Origin: Aestuariibacter sp. A3R04
GTDB taxonomy: Bacteria; Pseudomonadota; Gammaproteobacteria; Enterobacterales; Alteromonadaceae
DNA length: 64,000 bases
NCBI RefSeq assembly: GCF_018860805.1
Contig: NZ_JAHKQR010000011.1
Coordinates: 986,366-1,050,365 of the forward strand
Reading direction: 5' to 3'
Part shown: positions 26,285 to 35,357 of the stretch, one piece after another
Numbering within the stretch: position 1 is the first letter of the stretch
Layout: the number at the start of each line of letters is the position of its first letter
Program-made: the position numbers and the translations under genes
The notes under the pieces: generated by a model
What the model was told of the DNA's origin: nothing
Databases searched by the model: none
What the model saw: the letters and a program-made list of their open reading frames with translations, nothing else

Positions 26285-27322
26285 TTATTCCAGATCTAGG
26301 TTCTTGACGCCATTGGCAGTAACGGCAATGACCTTACCGTCGAAGCGGGTTACATTAACGATACTGGCCTTGTCTTTTAGCTGTTGCGTGGTCATGTCAG
26401 CGGTTGATTCACACTCGCTTCGAGGGGAGTACGGTTTAAATTCCGCGGTTTGAGGTGTTGCAGGTAATTGAACGATAAAACCGTTGTTTCCCAATAATGA
26501 CAGCGTCTTATTCTCACCTGGTAAAATTACATTCAACGAACCAGACAGACACGTGGGCACGTATTCCCATTCACCTTGGTCTTTCTGAAGAAAGACGTGC
26601 CCCCTGAGACCCACAATCATCATTGTATCGTGGCCGATGAATTTGACATCCTGAAACGAACCTTCGTACCCGGTTTCCATGCGCTCCCATGTTTCCCCGT
26701 GATTAACGCTCTTTGCAACTAAACCCGCTTCACCGACAAGGTATAGGGTGTTGTTCACTAAGCGAACGCGATTGAGATGGGGCAAAATCGCACTGAGCTC
26801 TTCTTCATAATATTCAGGGGTGTCCTGTTTGACCTCGTCCAGGTATTCCTGATCGTAGGGATTCAGTAACGTTGCATGAAGCTCCCGTTTCCAGCTGTTG
26901 CCTCCGTCCCGGGTGCGATAAAAGAGTCCGTAAGCGCCAATGGCAATACCGTGTTGCTGATCAAAAAACAAAACGTCGAGAAAAGGTTTTTCGAGTTCTG
27001 GATGCTGAAACTGTATCTTCCAGGTCTCACCGTTGTCATCTGAATGTAAAATAGTGGCATCATGGCCCACTGCCCAAACGTGATTGTCTTTGATGGTAAC
27101 AGCAGTCAGTGTTGCTGTCGTCGGCACGGTTTGCTGCGTGTATGACGTGCCATCAGAGGATGTGAGAATATGCCCACGTTCCCCTACCACAACAACACTG
27201 TCAGCACTGTCGATGCCTAACAGCAAAGATTGTTCAACTAAGGGGGCCATAAAGGCGTCCTGTGCTTGCACAGAAGTTATCACTGTAAACGCGGCTATCA
27301 CCGTTAGCGCTTTTTTCATCAA
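26285..27322 (-). CDS. YCF48/BNR-repeat beta-propeller periplasmic protein
   Basis: This encodes 345 residues with a Sec signal peptide (MMKKALTVIAAFTVITSVQA, cleavage before QDAF). Repeats of the BNR/YCF48 type follow: VVVGERGHILTSSDGTSYTQ, HVWAVGHDATILHSDDNGET, IAIGAYGLFYRTRDGGNSWK, YLVGEAGLVAKSVNHGETWE and MIVGLRGHVFLQKDQGEWEY. Each has the Asp-box-like SxDxGxTW core of a seven-bladed propeller. The plant and cyanobacterial YCF48 relative helps assemble photosystem II, which is irrelevant here; in proteobacteria such proteins accompany RND exporters. A structural partner for the exporter is likely. Confidence 0.8.
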   Translation of the reverse strand: MMKKALTVIAAFTVITSVQAQDAFMAPLVEQSLLLGIDSADSVVVVGERGHILTSSDGTSYTQQTVPTTATLTAVTIKDNHVWAVGHDATILHSDDNGETWKIQFQHPELEKPFLDVLFFDQQHGIAIGAYGLFYRTRDGGNSWKRELHATLLNPYDQEYLDEVKQDTPEYYEEELSAILPHLNRVRLVNNTLYLVGEAGLVAKSVNHGETWERMETGYEGSFQDVKFIGHDTMMIVGLRGHVFLQKDQGEWEYVPTCLSGSLNVILPGENKTLSLLGNNGFIVQLPATPQTAEFKPYSPRSECESTADMTTQQLKDKASIVNVTRFDGKVIAVTANGVKNLDLE

Positions 27323-27358
27323 AACGATATCCCTGAAAAAATAAGGTGATTAAACAAA

Positions 27359-27381
27359 AACGGTTGGCATTGCCAACCGTT
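27359..27381 (-). terminator. hairpin between the DUF1329 and YCF48 genes
   Basis: AACGGTTGGC (27359-27368) pairs with GCCAACCGTT (27372-27381) around a 3-base loop, with T residues next on the minus strand. It follows the DUF1329 stop by 12 bases and precedes the YCF48-like start by 36, so it may partly terminate the transcript and give less exporter than DUF1302/DUF1329, or protect the upstream mRNA. Confidence 0.7.
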
Positions 27382-27393
27382 TATAAATTAAAA

Positions 27394-28758
27394 CTAGCGG
27401 CCTTCCCGTCGCAAAGCCTGAGAAGTAAACTCAGCTTCACGAGGTTTAATGGTAAAATCGTACATCTTGGTTTCATTGTCTAGGCCAATAGCCAGATAAC
27501 GACGGGAGTTAAGGTCGTGGTATACGTCCAGTGTAGACCACTGTGTCGGTACATCATAGTAGTTAACGCCGTACGCTACACCGACCCTATACAATTCGCC
27601 GTTCTTATCATACATATCCGCTTCCTGGATTTGCCAGCTATCTTCATCAATGAAGAAAACCCGCTTTTGGTAGATGTGACGGAAACCTTCCTTAAGCGTC
27701 GCTTCCACAACCCAAACGCGGTGTTTCTCCCATCGGGTGAGATCCGGATTAATGTGATTGGGTTTCAATATCTCATCGTACGTTACATCGTCGCTGTGAA
27801 GTGCGTAGTTATTGTACGCAACAAACATTTCTTTTTTGCCCTTTAATTCCCAGTTATAACGATCTGGTGAACCATTGAACATATCGAAATCATCTGTCGT
27901 TCGCAAACCGTCTGCTTCTGTTCCCGGTGTATCATAGGCTATCTGTGGTACGCGGTTGAGTCGTTTGCGACCGGTGTTGTATTTCCAGGCTTCTCTGGGC
28001 TCTTTTACCTGATCAACGGTTTCTTTTACCAACAGAATATCACCGGCTAAACGCGCAGGCTCCGTAATTTTCTGTTTGAAATAGAAAAGGATATTATCTT
28101 CCTCTAACTCTTCCGGTTTCGCCTTTTCATTTGAATATTTGATCAGCAATTTTTCATCAAAACCAATGAGGTTATAATCACCGGATGATGTAACTGCTGC
28201 CTGACCACCAAAACGCTGTATGGCTTCGCCTCGATAACGCAGGATGTGATTCCAGATTGCCTCTAGCCCATTTTGTGGAATGGGGAACGGAATGCCGGTT
28301 GCTGCACCGCGAATACCATTGCCTGATTTAATTAACTCTGCACGGGTAGCATTCGCTTTGGTGGCGTCATACACAAATTGAGGGTTAGACGCTGAACGCC
28401 GCGTTTGATACACCGGCATTCTGTATGTGTCCGGATAGGTTTCAAACAATTTTTTCTGTCCATCAGATAAAAAATCACTGTACTCCTTGTAGTTTTGCGA
28501 AGTAATTTCAAACATTACCTTATCTTCAGGAAAGGGATTTGGATGATGATCACCGGCAGAAAAACCGGCAGGAGGACTGGTGATCCCCCCAGTATAAGCC
28601 GGAATACTGCCATCGGCATTTGCGGCAGCAATACCGCCCAACGGAGTGAGTGTGTTACCCAGCTTATCGGCTTCTTCCTGCGATACTTTTGCCAGTACAG
28701 CACCGGATGACAGCGCAACGGCCAGTGCAGCAGCGACAATGCTTGCTTTTTTAAACAT
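27394..28758 (-). CDS. DUF1329 family periplasmic protein (outer-membrane lipoprotein-sorting-like fold)
   Basis: This encodes 454 residues from ATG 28758, preceded by AAGGAG; the open frame to 28800 overlaps DUF1302 and is less likely. The signal peptide reads MFKKASIVAAALAVALSSGA with cleavage after VLA. The body has motifs typical of DUF1329: ADKLGNTLTPLGGIAAANAD, IPAYTGGI, YPDTYRMPVYQTRRSA, PRKINRV-like KRLNRVPQIAYDTPG and DSWQIQEADMYDKNGELYRV. I recall the family being structurally related to LolA/LolB-like half-barrels that carry lipids; that link is from memory. It is almost always next to DUF1302. Confidence 0.88.
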   Translation of the reverse strand: MFKKASIVAAALAVALSSGAVLAKVSQEEADKLGNTLTPLGGIAAANADGSIPAYTGGITSPPAGFSAGDHHPNPFPEDKVMFEITSQNYKEYSDFLSDGQKKLFETYPDTYRMPVYQTRRSASNPQFVYDATKANATRAELIKSGNGIRGAATGIPFPIPQNGLEAIWNHILRYRGEAIQRFGGQAAVTSSGDYNLIGFDEKLLIKYSNEKAKPEELEEDNILFYFKQKITEPARLAGDILLVKETVDQVKEPREAWKYNTGRKRLNRVPQIAYDTPGTEADGLRTTDDFDMFNGSPDRYNWELKGKKEMFVAYNNYALHSDDVTYDEILKPNHINPDLTRWEKHRVWVVEATLKEGFRHIYQKRVFFIDEDSWQIQEADMYDKNGELYRVGVAYGVNYYDVPTQWSTLDVYHDLNSRRYLAIGLDNETKMYDFTIKPREAEFTSQALRREGR

Positions 28759-28768
28759 ACGATACTCC

Positions 28769-30829
28769 TTAAATCGAATACTTGAGGTTAAATGACACAA
28801 AGTCGCGATCGGCTAACTGGTTCGTTGTGCCGACGCCACCCCAAAATGAACTGTACGAGGCGGTAGCAGACCAACTGCTTAAGTAATTAAACGTAAAAGA
28901 AATACTTGCCGATTTAGTGTCTTCTAAAAATACGTAAAGCGGATCTGGTGTAGTGCCTTTCACATCGTGGGAGAAGGTCGCTCGCGTTTGTAAATTTACA
29001 CCCGAAAATACATTGTTGAAATCAGCTAACGCCAATAATCGATAACCCCAGGCATCTTCGGTGGCGAAGGGGTTAGTCTCCGGACCATTTGACAAGCCCG
29101 TATGCAGGCCGGTTCTTGGGTTACCGTCTGACGTTGGTTCAAGGGACGGTGTTCGGCCGGTGCCCGGCGCATTGAGTCGCAGTTCGCTCGGATCCGGAAA
29201 ATCGACGATATTTACATAACCCACTTCACCGAGGAAAATTAGGTTATCAGTACCCAGCGTTGGACCAAATACCTGAGACAAAGTGAACTGTGCCTGCCAC
29301 GTATCAGAGAAGATAAATCCGTCAGCCGTTTCACCAGGACCTACTGCGCGGTCGATGTTGTTCAACTGGGAAATACCCGCTAAATCAGGACGCGCGCCAA
29401 CATTCGCCAGCTGTTCAGGCATGCCCATGTACAATAGTTCGACATCGTCAATTTGCAGAGGTTCATCTACCCGATACGCAAACTCACCAGCCAACGCCCA
29501 GCTTTTGATATTGGTGTTAAAACTGAACCCATACAACTTAATGTCTTCAGGGTAAAAGAAACGGGCTTCAGTAAACGCATCTAACTGAGCAATATTATCG
29601 CGGGTAATCTCATTCTGCGCCATAAAGGCCAAGTCCTGAGCTATGCCCGCGTCAGTAAAGTTAGACGTTATACCTGAAATCAATGGGCGCTGGCTGTGAT
29701 AATTTATATGATAGAAACTCAATTCGCTGTCGTTTAGCAGTTCCGAGAACCAGGTCAAACGTATACCATATTGTCCTTGGTCATCGGCGTCTTCGTGGGC
29801 TGCATCAGAATAGTCACGCACCGCTACTTTCGTTGGGTAGGCTAAATACGCAGAACCAATTGTCGAGGCATCTGCGCCGGAACGAAGCGCATCGCCTAAA
29901 CCGTTGAGCGAAGACAACAAGAAATCCAGATCTATATCCGGGTTGCCGGTAAAACCAAGTTGAATGTTATTCGCTTGGCCGCCCTCGCCGGCAAAATCGT
30001 TGGTGGCAAAATAACTACCAGCGACAGGCAACCAGCTTCGTTCCCAGCGATATTGATAATAAGCAGATACGCTTACTGTATCGGTTACGCCCAAAGAGGC
30101 ATAAACCATACCTACCGGGATAAAGACTTCTTTTAGCTCGGCACCAGGCGCTCGTGCACGGTTTACATCAACAGGGTTAGTTGTATTGATACCATGTTGA
30201 ATGAATGTACTTTCACCCCAACTAATTACCTGATCCCCCACGCGAATAGACAATGGTTTGTCGTCTATCCAGAAGTCACCATAGAAATATGCGTCGAGAA
30301 TACGGAAATCTTTACATAATAATTCTTCTGCGCCTGGTGATTCACACAGATTTACAGTGCTGCCTGTTATTGCTTTGTCAGCCGCAGGAGTCCCTTCACT
30401 TTGTTCAAAGTCATAAAACCAAAAGGCGCGTGTGAAAAAGCCCCATTCACCGAAATTAATATCCAGATCGTGGTTACCTGAAATTTGTGTTGAAAAAGCT
30501 TTACCTGGGTCGTGTGCCAGATTACCTAAATCGTTATTTGCAGAATAGTCACCATCTGCCAATGCCCATACATCGGCGGACTGATAAATAACATTGGTAG
30601 CTGCGTTGTATCCTGTCCAGTCAAATTGAGGATGATTGCTGTTCCCAATTAACTTGTAGTCCCTGTCTTCAGCGCGAATACTGGTTGCCAGCGTGAACGT
30701 AGAATCCAGAGAAACATTAACATCGCCAAATTGCCAGTTCGCGGCTAAAGCCGGAGACGCTGCACCAAGTAAGGCTAAAATACCAGCGGCGACCGGTGTC
30801 TTTTTAAATGTGCTTTGCCTTTTTGTCAT
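28769..30829 (-). CDS. DUF1302 family outer-membrane beta-barrel protein
   Basis: This encodes 686 residues with a signal peptide (KTPVAAGILALLGAASPALA, cleavage before ANWQFG). The mature N-terminus WQFGDVNVSLDSTFTLATSI is the usual start of DUF1302. Alternating hydrophobic/aromatic strands run to the C-terminus, which ends in a strand DFVSFNLKYSI with a terminal aromatic/aliphatic pattern suited to barrel assembly. RVGDQVISWGESTFIQHGIN is a conserved DUF1302 segment. GGAG lies 12 bases before the ATG. It is the first gene of the envelope cluster and has a 19-bp palindrome upstream. It probably forms a surface channel for a hydrophobic substrate. Confidence 0.88.
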   Translation of the reverse strand: MTKRQSTFKKTPVAAGILALLGAASPALAANWQFGDVNVSLDSTFTLATSIRAEDRDYKLIGNSNHPQFDWTGYNAATNVIYQSADVWALADGDYSANNDLGNLAHDPGKAFSTQISGNHDLDINFGEWGFFTRAFWFYDFEQSEGTPAADKAITGSTVNLCESPGAEELLCKDFRILDAYFYGDFWIDDKPLSIRVGDQVISWGESTFIQHGINTTNPVDVNRARAPGAELKEVFIPVGMVYASLGVTDTVSVSAYYQYRWERSWLPVAGSYFATNDFAGEGGQANNIQLGFTGNPDIDLDFLLSSLNGLGDALRSGADASTIGSAYLAYPTKVAVRDYSDAAHEDADDQGQYGIRLTWFSELLNDSELSFYHINYHSQRPLISGITSNFTDAGIAQDLAFMAQNEITRDNIAQLDAFTEARFFYPEDIKLYGFSFNTNIKSWALAGEFAYRVDEPLQIDDVELLYMGMPEQLANVGARPDLAGISQLNNIDRAVGPGETADGFIFSDTWQAQFTLSQVFGPTLGTDNLIFLGEVGYVNIVDFPDPSELRLNAPGTGRTPSLEPTSDGNPRTGLHTGLSNGPETNPFATEDAWGYRLLALADFNNVFSGVNLQTRATFSHDVKGTTPDPLYVFLEDTKSASISFTFNYLSSWSATASYSSFWGGVGTTNQLADRDFVSFNLKYSI

Positions 30830-30904
30830 CGTTCTTATACTCCTGAGTCACGCAACAGTGCGTAATTGCATTGCGCAGACAAGTGACCAACCAACGTAGT
30901 TAAC

Positions 30905-30923
30905 AAAATGATTACATCATTTT
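30905..30923. promoter_or_regulatory. 19-bp palindrome upstream of the DUF1302 cluster
   Basis: AAAATGAT (30905-30912), TAC, ATCATTTT (30916-30923) is a perfect inverted repeat 76 bases before the DUF1302 start. Its size suits a dimeric regulator. No regulator gene is adjacent, so the binding protein is unknown. Confidence 0.55.
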
Positions 30924-31029
30924 CGATGTTTCGCAAGAACTAATCGTACCAGTTAACAGTAGTAATAACATTTTCCCTTTCAAACAGTTATTAACCAATA
31001 GTCGAGAATGTGAAAGTTTACTAGTTAAA

Positions 31030-31272
31030 TTATCGAAGTCTTTCAAAGGATTTGATTTTATTTTGAGCAGTAATAACCAAGCGAAATCGTCCAGAAATTC
31101 CTCGGCTGTCAATAAAGGCTTTTAGCCTTGAGGCGGGCACTTGAACTTTCTCTCCGGATTCTGCTACGAGTATTACGGAATGCCTAACACTGCTGTATAG
31201 CGCCAGGCATTCAAGGTACGAAATGGAAAATGTAAAAAAGTAGATTTTGTCGCTATTCGTGATGTTGTTCAT
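31030..31272 (-). CDS. DUF2835 family protein
   Basis: This encodes 80 residues from ATG 31272; the frame is open to 31305 inside pepN, but the family usually begins close to the conserved block. The matching parts are YFFTFSISYLECLALYSS, SGEKVQVPASRLKAFI and GISGRFRLVITAQNKI, the DUF2835 pattern (Y.F.L.IS......Y......V.V....G..VQ.PA..L..F....GI.G.F.L......K). It overlaps the pepN stop by 20 bases and is probably translated with it; pepN-DUF2835 is a pair I recall from Shewanella and Alteromonas. Function unknown. Confidence 0.8.
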   Translation of the reverse strand: MNNITNSDKIYFFTFSISYLECLALYSSVRHSVILVAESGEKVQVPASRLKAFIDSRGISGRFRLVITAQNKIKSFERLR

Positions 31273-33853
31273 AAGCCAGGCTCTTACTGACTTTCTCAAA
31301 GACATCGGTACTCAGATTTTCCTGGCAGAGCAAACGGTTGAGTTGCGCTTTCATTCGAGTCTGGTAGTCCGGCGCATAATTTTGCCATTGAGTCAGTGGC
31401 GTAACAATGCGCGCCGCAACCTGAGGGTTTTGTTTGTCTAACGCGATAAGATAATCGGTAACATACTTATAACCTGTCCCGTCTTTGCGGTGAAAACCTG
31501 TGGGGTTGTAAAACGCAAAACTGCCTATCAGTGCCCTCACACGATTTGGGTTGCCCATGGCAAATTGGGGATGAGATTGTAATAACGTCAAGTGAGAAAG
31601 AATGTCCTCACGCTCAGTCGTGGCGTGAAGAGCAAACCATTTATCGAGTACCAGCGGGTCATGGTTCCAGGTTTGCTCAAAAGATGCCATGAGTGACTCG
31701 AATAAAGTGCCGCCACAAGTCTGTGCTGCTTTCAACGCGCCGAGTGTATCGGTCATGTTGTCAGCATGTTCAAATTGCGTCTGCAATAAACTTGCGCTGT
31801 CATCGCGGTAAGCCAATAATCGCAATACAGCATTTTTGCAACGTCGTGTTTGCACGTCAGCTTGAGCATAGGAATAAGGTAATGATGGATGACGATCCAG
31901 AATGTTTTTCAATACGCGACCAAGCTTGGCTGCAAATTGTTCACAAAACCTCGTTCTTGCGCTGTTTAAAGCAAACACATCGACTTGATGTCTGCTTTGG
32001 CAAAGGGTTTCAAAACTCGGAATAACCAAACACTCGCCCAATAACTCCGTGTTATCTAATTCTAGCAACAGAGCGCTTTCCAATTGCTGCCATATAGCGT
32101 CTGCGATAGGTTCGTCATTTTCAATGGTCTGAATACAACGGTCATACAAACACTGTATGGCGTCCCATCGATTGAAGGCATCGTGAGCAAAGTTAAAAAC
32201 TTGCAATAGTTCCGAGGCCGAGAAACTACTGTCTATTTTTACAGGGGCGGAAAAGTTTCCCAGCACGACAGGCAAACAGGTTTCCGGTACATCAGTAAAA
32301 GTCAAGGAAACACTAGGCTTGTCGACAATAACCAGCCCGCCATCGAGTACTCCTTCGTCGTCTTTATAGTGGTTTCCAGTAGCGTCAATGCATTCAAATG
32401 CAACAGGTATATACAGAGGTAGCTTTTGCCGTTGATCAGCAGTAGGTGGTGTGTGTTGTGACAAGGTTACGTGCAGTGTACGATTGTGTTTGTCATAAAC
32501 CCGTTCAACGCCCACGATAGGTGTGCCTGACTGGCTGTACCATCGGGCAAAGTGTGAAAGATCGCGATCGGTCACGCTTTGCATAGCTGCGATGAAATCG
32601 TCGCAGGTGACTGCCTGACCATCGTGGCGTCGGAAATATTCATCCATTCCCTGGCGAAAGCCATCAGCACCGAGTAGTGTGTGGAACATGCGTATTACTT
32701 CTGCGCCCTTGTCGTACACCGTCACGGTGTAGAAGTTGTTCATTTCTATTACTTCGTCGGGTCTGATGGGGTGACTCATGGCACTGGCGTCTTCAGCAAA
32801 CTGGTGCTCGCGCATTACCCGCACATGCTTGATTCGATTACTCAAAGGTGACGTCATATCCGCACTAAACTGTTGATCGCGAAATACCGTCAGCCCCTCT
32901 TTCAAACTAAGCTGAAACCAGTCTCTGCAGGTAACCCGGTTACCGGTCCAATTATGAAAATACTCGTGAGCAATCACAGACTCTACGTTAAAAAAGTCCT
33001 CGTCAGTGGCGCTGTTTTGATCGGCGAGAACAAACTTGCTGTTGAAAATGTTCAGGCCTTTGTTTTCCATGGCCCCCATGTTAAAGAAATCGACCGCGAC
33101 AACCATGTAGATATCCAGATCATATTCAAGACCAAAGGTGTCTTCATCCCATTTCATTGCGCGCTTGAGGCTTTCCAAAGCAAACTGACCTTTGTCTTGC
33201 TTGCCTTTGTCTACATACAACTCAAGTGCAACATTTCTGCCACTCGTAGTGGTATAGTTGTCAGTGAGGCGATCGAATTCACCAGCTACCAGCGCAAACA
33301 AATAGCAGGGCTTAGGATGAGGATCTTGCCAGGTTACCCAATGTGTTCCATCGTTGTTATCTCCCTCATCTACCTTATTGCCATTAGCAAGCAATGTGGG
33401 TAACGATTGCTTGTCACCTGTAATGGTTACGGAATAGGTTGCTAGTACATCTGGACGGTCGAGAAAATACGTAATTCGCCGAAAACCCTCGGCTTCACAT
33501 TGCGTGCAATACACGCCATTCGACAAATATAAACCTTCTAGAGCTTTGTTGTTCTGTGGATTAATTTCAGTTTCAATAGTTAATTTAAACCGCTCCGGAA
33601 CCCCGGAGAGAACCAGAGTTTTATCTTCAATCTGATAATCAGTATAGGGTTTACCATCAATCGCAATGCGCTTAAGGAGTAATTTTTCACCATCGAGCCG
33701 CAAGGGCTCTTGATGATTGCCTTGACGCTCTACCTGCGTGACGGTGGTGACGCTGGTTTTTGATGGATGCAATATTACATCCATGTTTACTGAAGAAATA
33801 GTGTAAGCCGGTGGCTGGTAATCCAGTCGACGTTTGGCAGCAATATTGCTCAT
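31253..33853 (-). CDS. pepN: aminopeptidase N
   Basis: This encodes 866 residues from ATG 33853, which has GGGGG just upstream; a TTG four codons earlier is less likely. This M1 zinc metallopeptidase removes N-terminal residues from peptides in the cytoplasm. The substrate motif GAMENKG (about 260) and the zinc motif VIAHEYFHNWTGNR (HExxH, then E about 19 residues on in KEGLTVFRDQ) are intact. The C-terminal alpha-helical domain is full length, similar to E. coli PepN (870). DUF2835 overlaps its end. Confidence 0.96.
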   Translation of the reverse strand: MSNIAAKRRLDYQPPAYTISSVNMDVILHPSKTSVTTVTQVERQGNHQEPLRLDGEKLLLKRIAIDGKPYTDYQIEDKTLVLSGVPERFKLTIETEINPQNNKALEGLYLSNGVYCTQCEAEGFRRITYFLDRPDVLATYSVTITGDKQSLPTLLANGNKVDEGDNNDGTHWVTWQDPHPKPCYLFALVAGEFDRLTDNYTTTSGRNVALELYVDKGKQDKGQFALESLKRAMKWDEDTFGLEYDLDIYMVVAVDFFNMGAMENKGLNIFNSKFVLADQNSATDEDFFNVESVIAHEYFHNWTGNRVTCRDWFQLSLKEGLTVFRDQQFSADMTSPLSNRIKHVRVMREHQFAEDASAMSHPIRPDEVIEMNNFYTVTVYDKGAEVIRMFHTLLGADGFRQGMDEYFRRHDGQAVTCDDFIAAMQSVTDRDLSHFARWYSQSGTPIVGVERVYDKHNRTLHVTLSQHTPPTADQRQKLPLYIPVAFECIDATGNHYKDDEGVLDGGLVIVDKPSVSLTFTDVPETCLPVVLGNFSAPVKIDSSFSASELLQVFNFAHDAFNRWDAIQCLYDRCIQTIENDEPIADAIWQQLESALLLELDNTELLGECLVIPSFETLCQSRHQVDVFALNSARTRFCEQFAAKLGRVLKNILDRHPSLPYSYAQADVQTRRCKNAVLRLLAYRDDSASLLQTQFEHADNMTDTLGALKAAQTCGGTLFESLMASFEQTWNHDPLVLDKWFALHATTEREDILSHLTLLQSHPQFAMGNPNRVRALIGSFAFYNPTGFHRKDGTGYKYVTDYLIALDKQNPQVAARIVTPLTQWQNYAPDYQTRMKAQLNRLLCQENLSTDVFEKVSKSLAYEQHHE

Positions 33854-33870
33854 GATAACCCCCAAAAAAA

Positions 33871-35343
33871 CTAGGTGCGCTCTTCCTGCCCGCCCTTGTT
33901 AAAGGGCGGCTCTAGCCGCAAAATTTTAATTCCCAGATAGGCATAGATAACGGCGAGGATTGGATTAATAATATTGAAAAAAGTATAAAAGATATATTCG
34001 AAAGGATGCACCATCAGCACCCCTTGCATGTAGGCACCGCAAGTATTCCAAGGGATTAACGGCGACGTCAGCGTGCCTCCGTCTTCCAGACTCCTGGATA
34101 GATTTAATTGATTTAACCCGCGCTTTTCAAATTCTTCTTTATACATTCGACCAGGCATCACAATAGCCATGTATTGGTCCGCCGTGACAAGATTGGTACC
34201 GATACAGGTCAAAATGGTACGACTGACCATATCGCCAGCAGACTTCGCACCGTAGAGGATCGCGCTCACTGCTCTTTTGAGTAAGCCAACCCGTTCTAGC
34301 ACTGCGCCAAAAGACATGGCACAAATAATTAACCAAATGGTATTGAGCATAGAAGACATACCTCCGCGACTGAGTAAAGCGTTGAGGTTTTCGTCTGGGG
34401 TAGAAAAATTGACGCCATCGAACAATGCTGTCCAAACTACCTTTAAGGTACCGATGGCTTGGCTGTCATCTGGATTAGCCATAGCCGTTACCACATCGCC
34501 CTGAAAAAGCACTGCCCACACTCCCCCGAGTAATGCTCCTATTGACACTGCGGGAAAGGCTGGCATTTTTTTAACCGCTAGGGTTAACAAAACGACAAGT
34601 GGAACCAGTAAGTACCAGCCCAGTGAAAAAGAAGACCCCAAGAGGCTTTGCATTTCTTCGATACGTTGCAGTGACGCCACGTTGCTTTCACTGAAGCCCA
34701 GAACAATAAACAAAATAATAGCTATGATAAAACTGGGTATCGTCGTCCACAACATGTAGCGAATGTGTTCGAAAAGATCGGTACCGGCAACGGCGGGGGC
34801 AAGGTTGGTGGTTTCTGACAACGGCGATATTTTGTCGCCAAAATAGGCACCTGAAACTACCGCACCTGCCGTTACAGCAGCAGACATATCCATGCCCGCT
34901 GCGACGCCCATAAGTGCAACCCCAACGGTCGCAGCCGTGGTCCATGAACTGCCTATACTCATGGCAACCACCGCGCAAATCAAACAGGTTGCCGCGTAGA
35001 AAAAAGAAGGGTTCAACAGTTCAAGGCCATAGTAAATAAGTGTGGGAACCGTACCAGACAACATCCAGGTACCAATGAGCGACCCCACTGCGAGTAATAT
35101 CAAACAAGCGCCCAAAGACATAGAAATACCTTTGACAATACCCGCTTCAATTTCCTTCCAGCGATGACCATTTTTCATGCCAATTATGGCTGCCAGCCCG
35201 GTACCAATAAGCAAGGCAATCTGATTAGGACCGAAAGACGAATTGTCGGCAAACAAATACACCGCTCCGCTCATCATGGCGATGAGTGCAATAATAGGAA
35301 TGAGTGCGTCTGTCAGTGAGGGTTCTCGAATAGCGTTTTTCAT
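33871..35343 (-). CDS. NhaC family Na+/H+ antiporter
   Basis: This encodes 490 residues from ATG 35343 (the frame continues to 35403 inside the upstream gene). About a dozen membrane helices are seen. Characteristic NhaC stretches are GSLIGTWMLSGTVPTLIYYG, GSSWTTAATVGVALMGVA, SGAYFGDKISPLSETTNLAP and PLIPWNTCGAYMQGVL. The last carries the polar residues of the ion path. It starts 14 bases after the NSS symporter stop and is probably cotranscribed, suggesting joint handling of sodium and a co-transported solute. Some NhaC-family members exchange organic acids such as malate/lactate; the substrate is not certain. Confidence 0.88.
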   Translation of the reverse strand: MKNAIREPSLTDALIPIIALIAMMSGAVYLFADNSSFGPNQIALLIGTGLAAIIGMKNGHRWKEIEAGIVKGISMSLGACLILLAVGSLIGTWMLSGTVPTLIYYGLELLNPSFFYAATCLICAVVAMSIGSSWTTAATVGVALMGVAAGMDMSAAVTAGAVVSGAYFGDKISPLSETTNLAPAVAGTDLFEHIRYMLWTTIPSFIIAIILFIVLGFSESNVASLQRIEEMQSLLGSSFSLGWYLLVPLVVLLTLAVKKMPAFPAVSIGALLGGVWAVLFQGDVVTAMANPDDSQAIGTLKVVWTALFDGVNFSTPDENLNALLSRGGMSSMLNTIWLIICAMSFGAVLERVGLLKRAVSAILYGAKSAGDMVSRTILTCIGTNLVTADQYMAIVMPGRMYKEEFEKRGLNQLNLSRSLEDGGTLTSPLIPWNTCGAYMQGVLMVHPFEYIFYTFFNIINPILAVIYAYLGIKILRLEPPFNKGGQEERT

Positions 35344-35357
35344 TATTATTATTTCTC

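Noticed and set aside
32873-33403. A 176-codon plus-strand frame inside pepN
   Set aside because: Antisense to the conserved HExxH region of aminopeptidase N; a shadow frame.
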